Shown here piece after piece: positions 5,194 through 6,374 of a DNA stretch of 6,374 nucleotides. The notes beneath the pieces are model-generated. The model was not told the DNA's origin. It saw only the letters and a program-made list of their open reading frames with translations, and made no database searches. The number at the start of each line of letters is the position of its first letter. The first letter of the stretch is position 1. Source of the stretch: Desulfomicrobium sp. (GTDB taxonomy: Bacteria > Desulfobacterota > Desulfovibrionia > Desulfovibrionales > Desulfomicrobiaceae); NCBI GenBank assembly GCA_003542385.1, contig DPKT01000320.1, forward strand, positions 398 through 6,771. Direction: 5' to 3'. Both the position numbers and the translations under genes were made by a program.

Positions 5194-6374
5194 GCACGGT
5201 CAAGCTGACTCCCATGATGGAGCAGTACCTGCGGGTCAAGGAGGAGCACCCGGACACCCTCGTCTTTTTCCGCATGGGCGACTTCTTCGAGCTCTTCTTC
5301 GAGGACGCCGAGGTGGCGGCCCGCGAGCTGCAGATCGCCCTGACCAGCCGCAACCCCGGCGCCGAGAACCCCGTGCCCATGTGCGGCATGCCACACCACG
5401 CCATCGACGAGTACCTGCGCCAGCTTCTGGACAAGGGCTACAAGGTGGCCCTGTGCGACCAGGTCGAGGACCCCAAGCAGGCCAAGGGCCTGGTCCGCCG
5501 CGAGGTGACCCGCGTGCTCACGCCCGGCACCGTGGTCGAGGACATCAACCTCGACGCCAAGGGCCACAACTTCCTGGGGGCCCTGTTCTGGGACGCCGAA
5601 CTGGGCGGGGGCCTGGCCTGGGTCGATTTCTCCACGGGCGCCTGGTCGGGCCTGCAGACCAAGAGCGAGGCCGTGCTCTGGCAGTGGCTCGTCAAGATGA
5701 ACCCGCGCGAACTGCTCCTGACCGACGCCCAGCAGCTGCCCAAGGATCTGGAGCAGTGGCGGCCGCGGATCTCGCGCTTCCCCGAGAAATCCTATTTCGA
5801 CGGCCGCGGGGCCGAGGACAGGATCCTGCGCGCCCAGGGCGTGGCCTCCCTGGCCACCCTGGACCTGGACGACAAGCCGGCCCTGACGCGCTGCTGCGGG
5901 GCGCTCCTGACCTACCTGGAGCTGACCCAGAAGCGCGACCTCGGCCATCTGGCACCCTTCGCTCCCCTGGACCTCTCGACGACCCTGCACCTGGACGAGG
6001 TCACGGAGCGCAATCTGGAGCTCTTCCGGACCATGGACGGCGGCAAGGGCCGGGGCACCCTGTGGAACGTCCTGGACCAGACCCAGACGCCCATGGGCGG
6101 ACGCCTCCTGGCCACTCGCCTGCACCAGCCCTTCAAGGACCTGTCAGCCATCCAGCCCGTGCAGGAGCTGGTCGCCTTCCTCGTAGACGGCGACGACGCC
6201 CGCGAGGGGCTGCGCCGCGCCCTGGACAAGGTCTACGACCTGGAGCGCCTGTGCACGCGCATCGTGGTCAACCGTTCCACGCCCAAGGATTTCGGCGCCC
6301 TGTGCGCTTCCCTGGCCGAACTGCCGCGCATGCGGCGCGACCTGGAGCGCCTGGACCCCGTGCCGCCCCTGCTG
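5190..6374 (+). CDS. mutS: DNA mismatch repair protein MutS (5' part)
   Basis: This is the mismatch-recognition ATPase of DNA repair. The gene runs off the window; 395 residues are seen of an expected total near 850-900. Domain I opens with LTPMMEQYLRVKEEHPDTLV then FFRMGDFFELFFEDA, in which F32 and E34 form the Phe-x-Glu mismatch-reading motif. PVPMCGMPHHAIDEYLRQLL (61-80), VALCDQVEDP (86-95) and RVLTPGTVVED (108-118) complete the domain. A connector domain lies about 125-250. The start of the lever/core domain is LDEVTERNLELFRT (268-281) with LDQTQTPMGGRLL (295-307). Walker A and the other ATPase motifs would lie beyond the window. The ATG at 5190 shares ATGA with the lapB-like stop and no strong Shine-Dalgarno sequence precedes it, so translational coupling is likely. 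M9 and M10 are weaker starts because homologues carry residues before TPMM. No frameshift or unusual residue is seen. Confidence 0.98.
   Translation, partial: MSTVKLTPMMEQYLRVKEEHPDTLVFFRMGDFFELFFEDAEVAARELQIALTSRNPGAENPVPMCGMPHHAIDEYLRQLLDKGYKVALCDQVEDPKQAKGLVRREVTRVLTPGTVVEDINLDAKGHNFLGALFWDAELGGGLAWVDFSTGAWSGLQTKSEAVLWQWLVKMNPRELLLTDAQQLPKDLEQWRPRISRFPEKSYFDGRGAEDRILRAQGVASLATLDLDDKPALTRCCGALLTYLELTQKRDLGHLAPFAPLDLSTTLHLDEVTERNLELFRTMDGGKGRGTLWNVLDQTQTPMGGRLLATRLHQPFKDLSAIQPVQELVAFLVDGDDAREGLRRALDKVYDLERLCTRIVVNRSTPKDFGALCASLAELPRMRRDLERLDPVPPLL

Noticed and set aside
4776..6125. 449-residue open frame on the - strand, plus a 353-residue one at 4090-5151
   Set aside because: Both are antisense to the lapB-like gene and mutS, have low-complexity composition and no domain. 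Long antisense frames are common where third positions are nearly all G or C.
1..6374. CRISPR array, tRNA/rRNA, insertion sequence, phage or toxin-antitoxin cassette
   Set aside because: No regularly spaced repeats, cloverleaf sequence, transposase motif, long inverted repeats or small paired genes were seen. The genes have similar codon use, with no sign of a recently acquired block.

Overview
This is a GC-rich stretch, with strong G/C preference at third codon positions, and it is almost entirely coding. All eight genes lie on the + strand. Gene order, codon use and protein types (a polar amino-acid ABC transporter, a HIT protein, LapA, a WbpP-type epimerase, LapB and MutS) suggest a Gram-negative bacterium with lipopolysaccharide. 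A sulfate reducer of the Desulfovibrio/Desulfomicrobium type would fit. That placement rests on general impression, not on a search. No tRNA, rRNA, CRISPR array, insertion sequence, phage gene or attachment site is visible, and no non-coding gap reaches 300 bases (the longest, 3003-3085, is 83 bases).

Region 1 (1-2149) is a polar amino-acid uptake operon. It holds the C-terminal 180 residues of a periplasmic binding protein, a near-perfect intrinsic terminator hairpin, the inner-membrane permease, and the ATPase, whose start overlaps the permease end by 14 bases. The hairpin between binding protein and permease is the usual way to make binding protein in excess over the membrane parts.

Region 2 (2152-3065) starts only 2 bases after the ATPase. 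It holds a HIT-family nucleotide phosphorylase/hydrolase (Ap4A phosphorylase-like) and a small two-helix membrane protein of the LapA (DUF1049) family. It ends in a second intrinsic terminator.

Region 3 (3086-6374) starts 20 bases after that terminator. It holds a UDP-GlcNAc/UDP-GlcNAcA 4-epimerase of the WbpP/TviC type, a LapB-like TPR/rubredoxin protein, and the first 395 residues of MutS. The lapB and mutS genes share an ATGA overlap. LapA and LapB, adjacent in E. coli, are separated here by the epimerase and a terminator, and the LapB-like protein lacks the expected N-terminal membrane anchor. Both the epimerase and the LpxA/LpxC branch that LapB controls in E. coli draw on UDP-GlcNAc, so this block may combine envelope-sugar supply with control of lipid A synthesis (inference). 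MutS looks like an ordinary housekeeping gene carried at the 3' end of the transcript.

I found no wholly new system. The points most worth a second look are the anchorless LapB, the epimerase between lapA and lapB, and the two hairpins that each precede a gene with almost no room for a new promoter.
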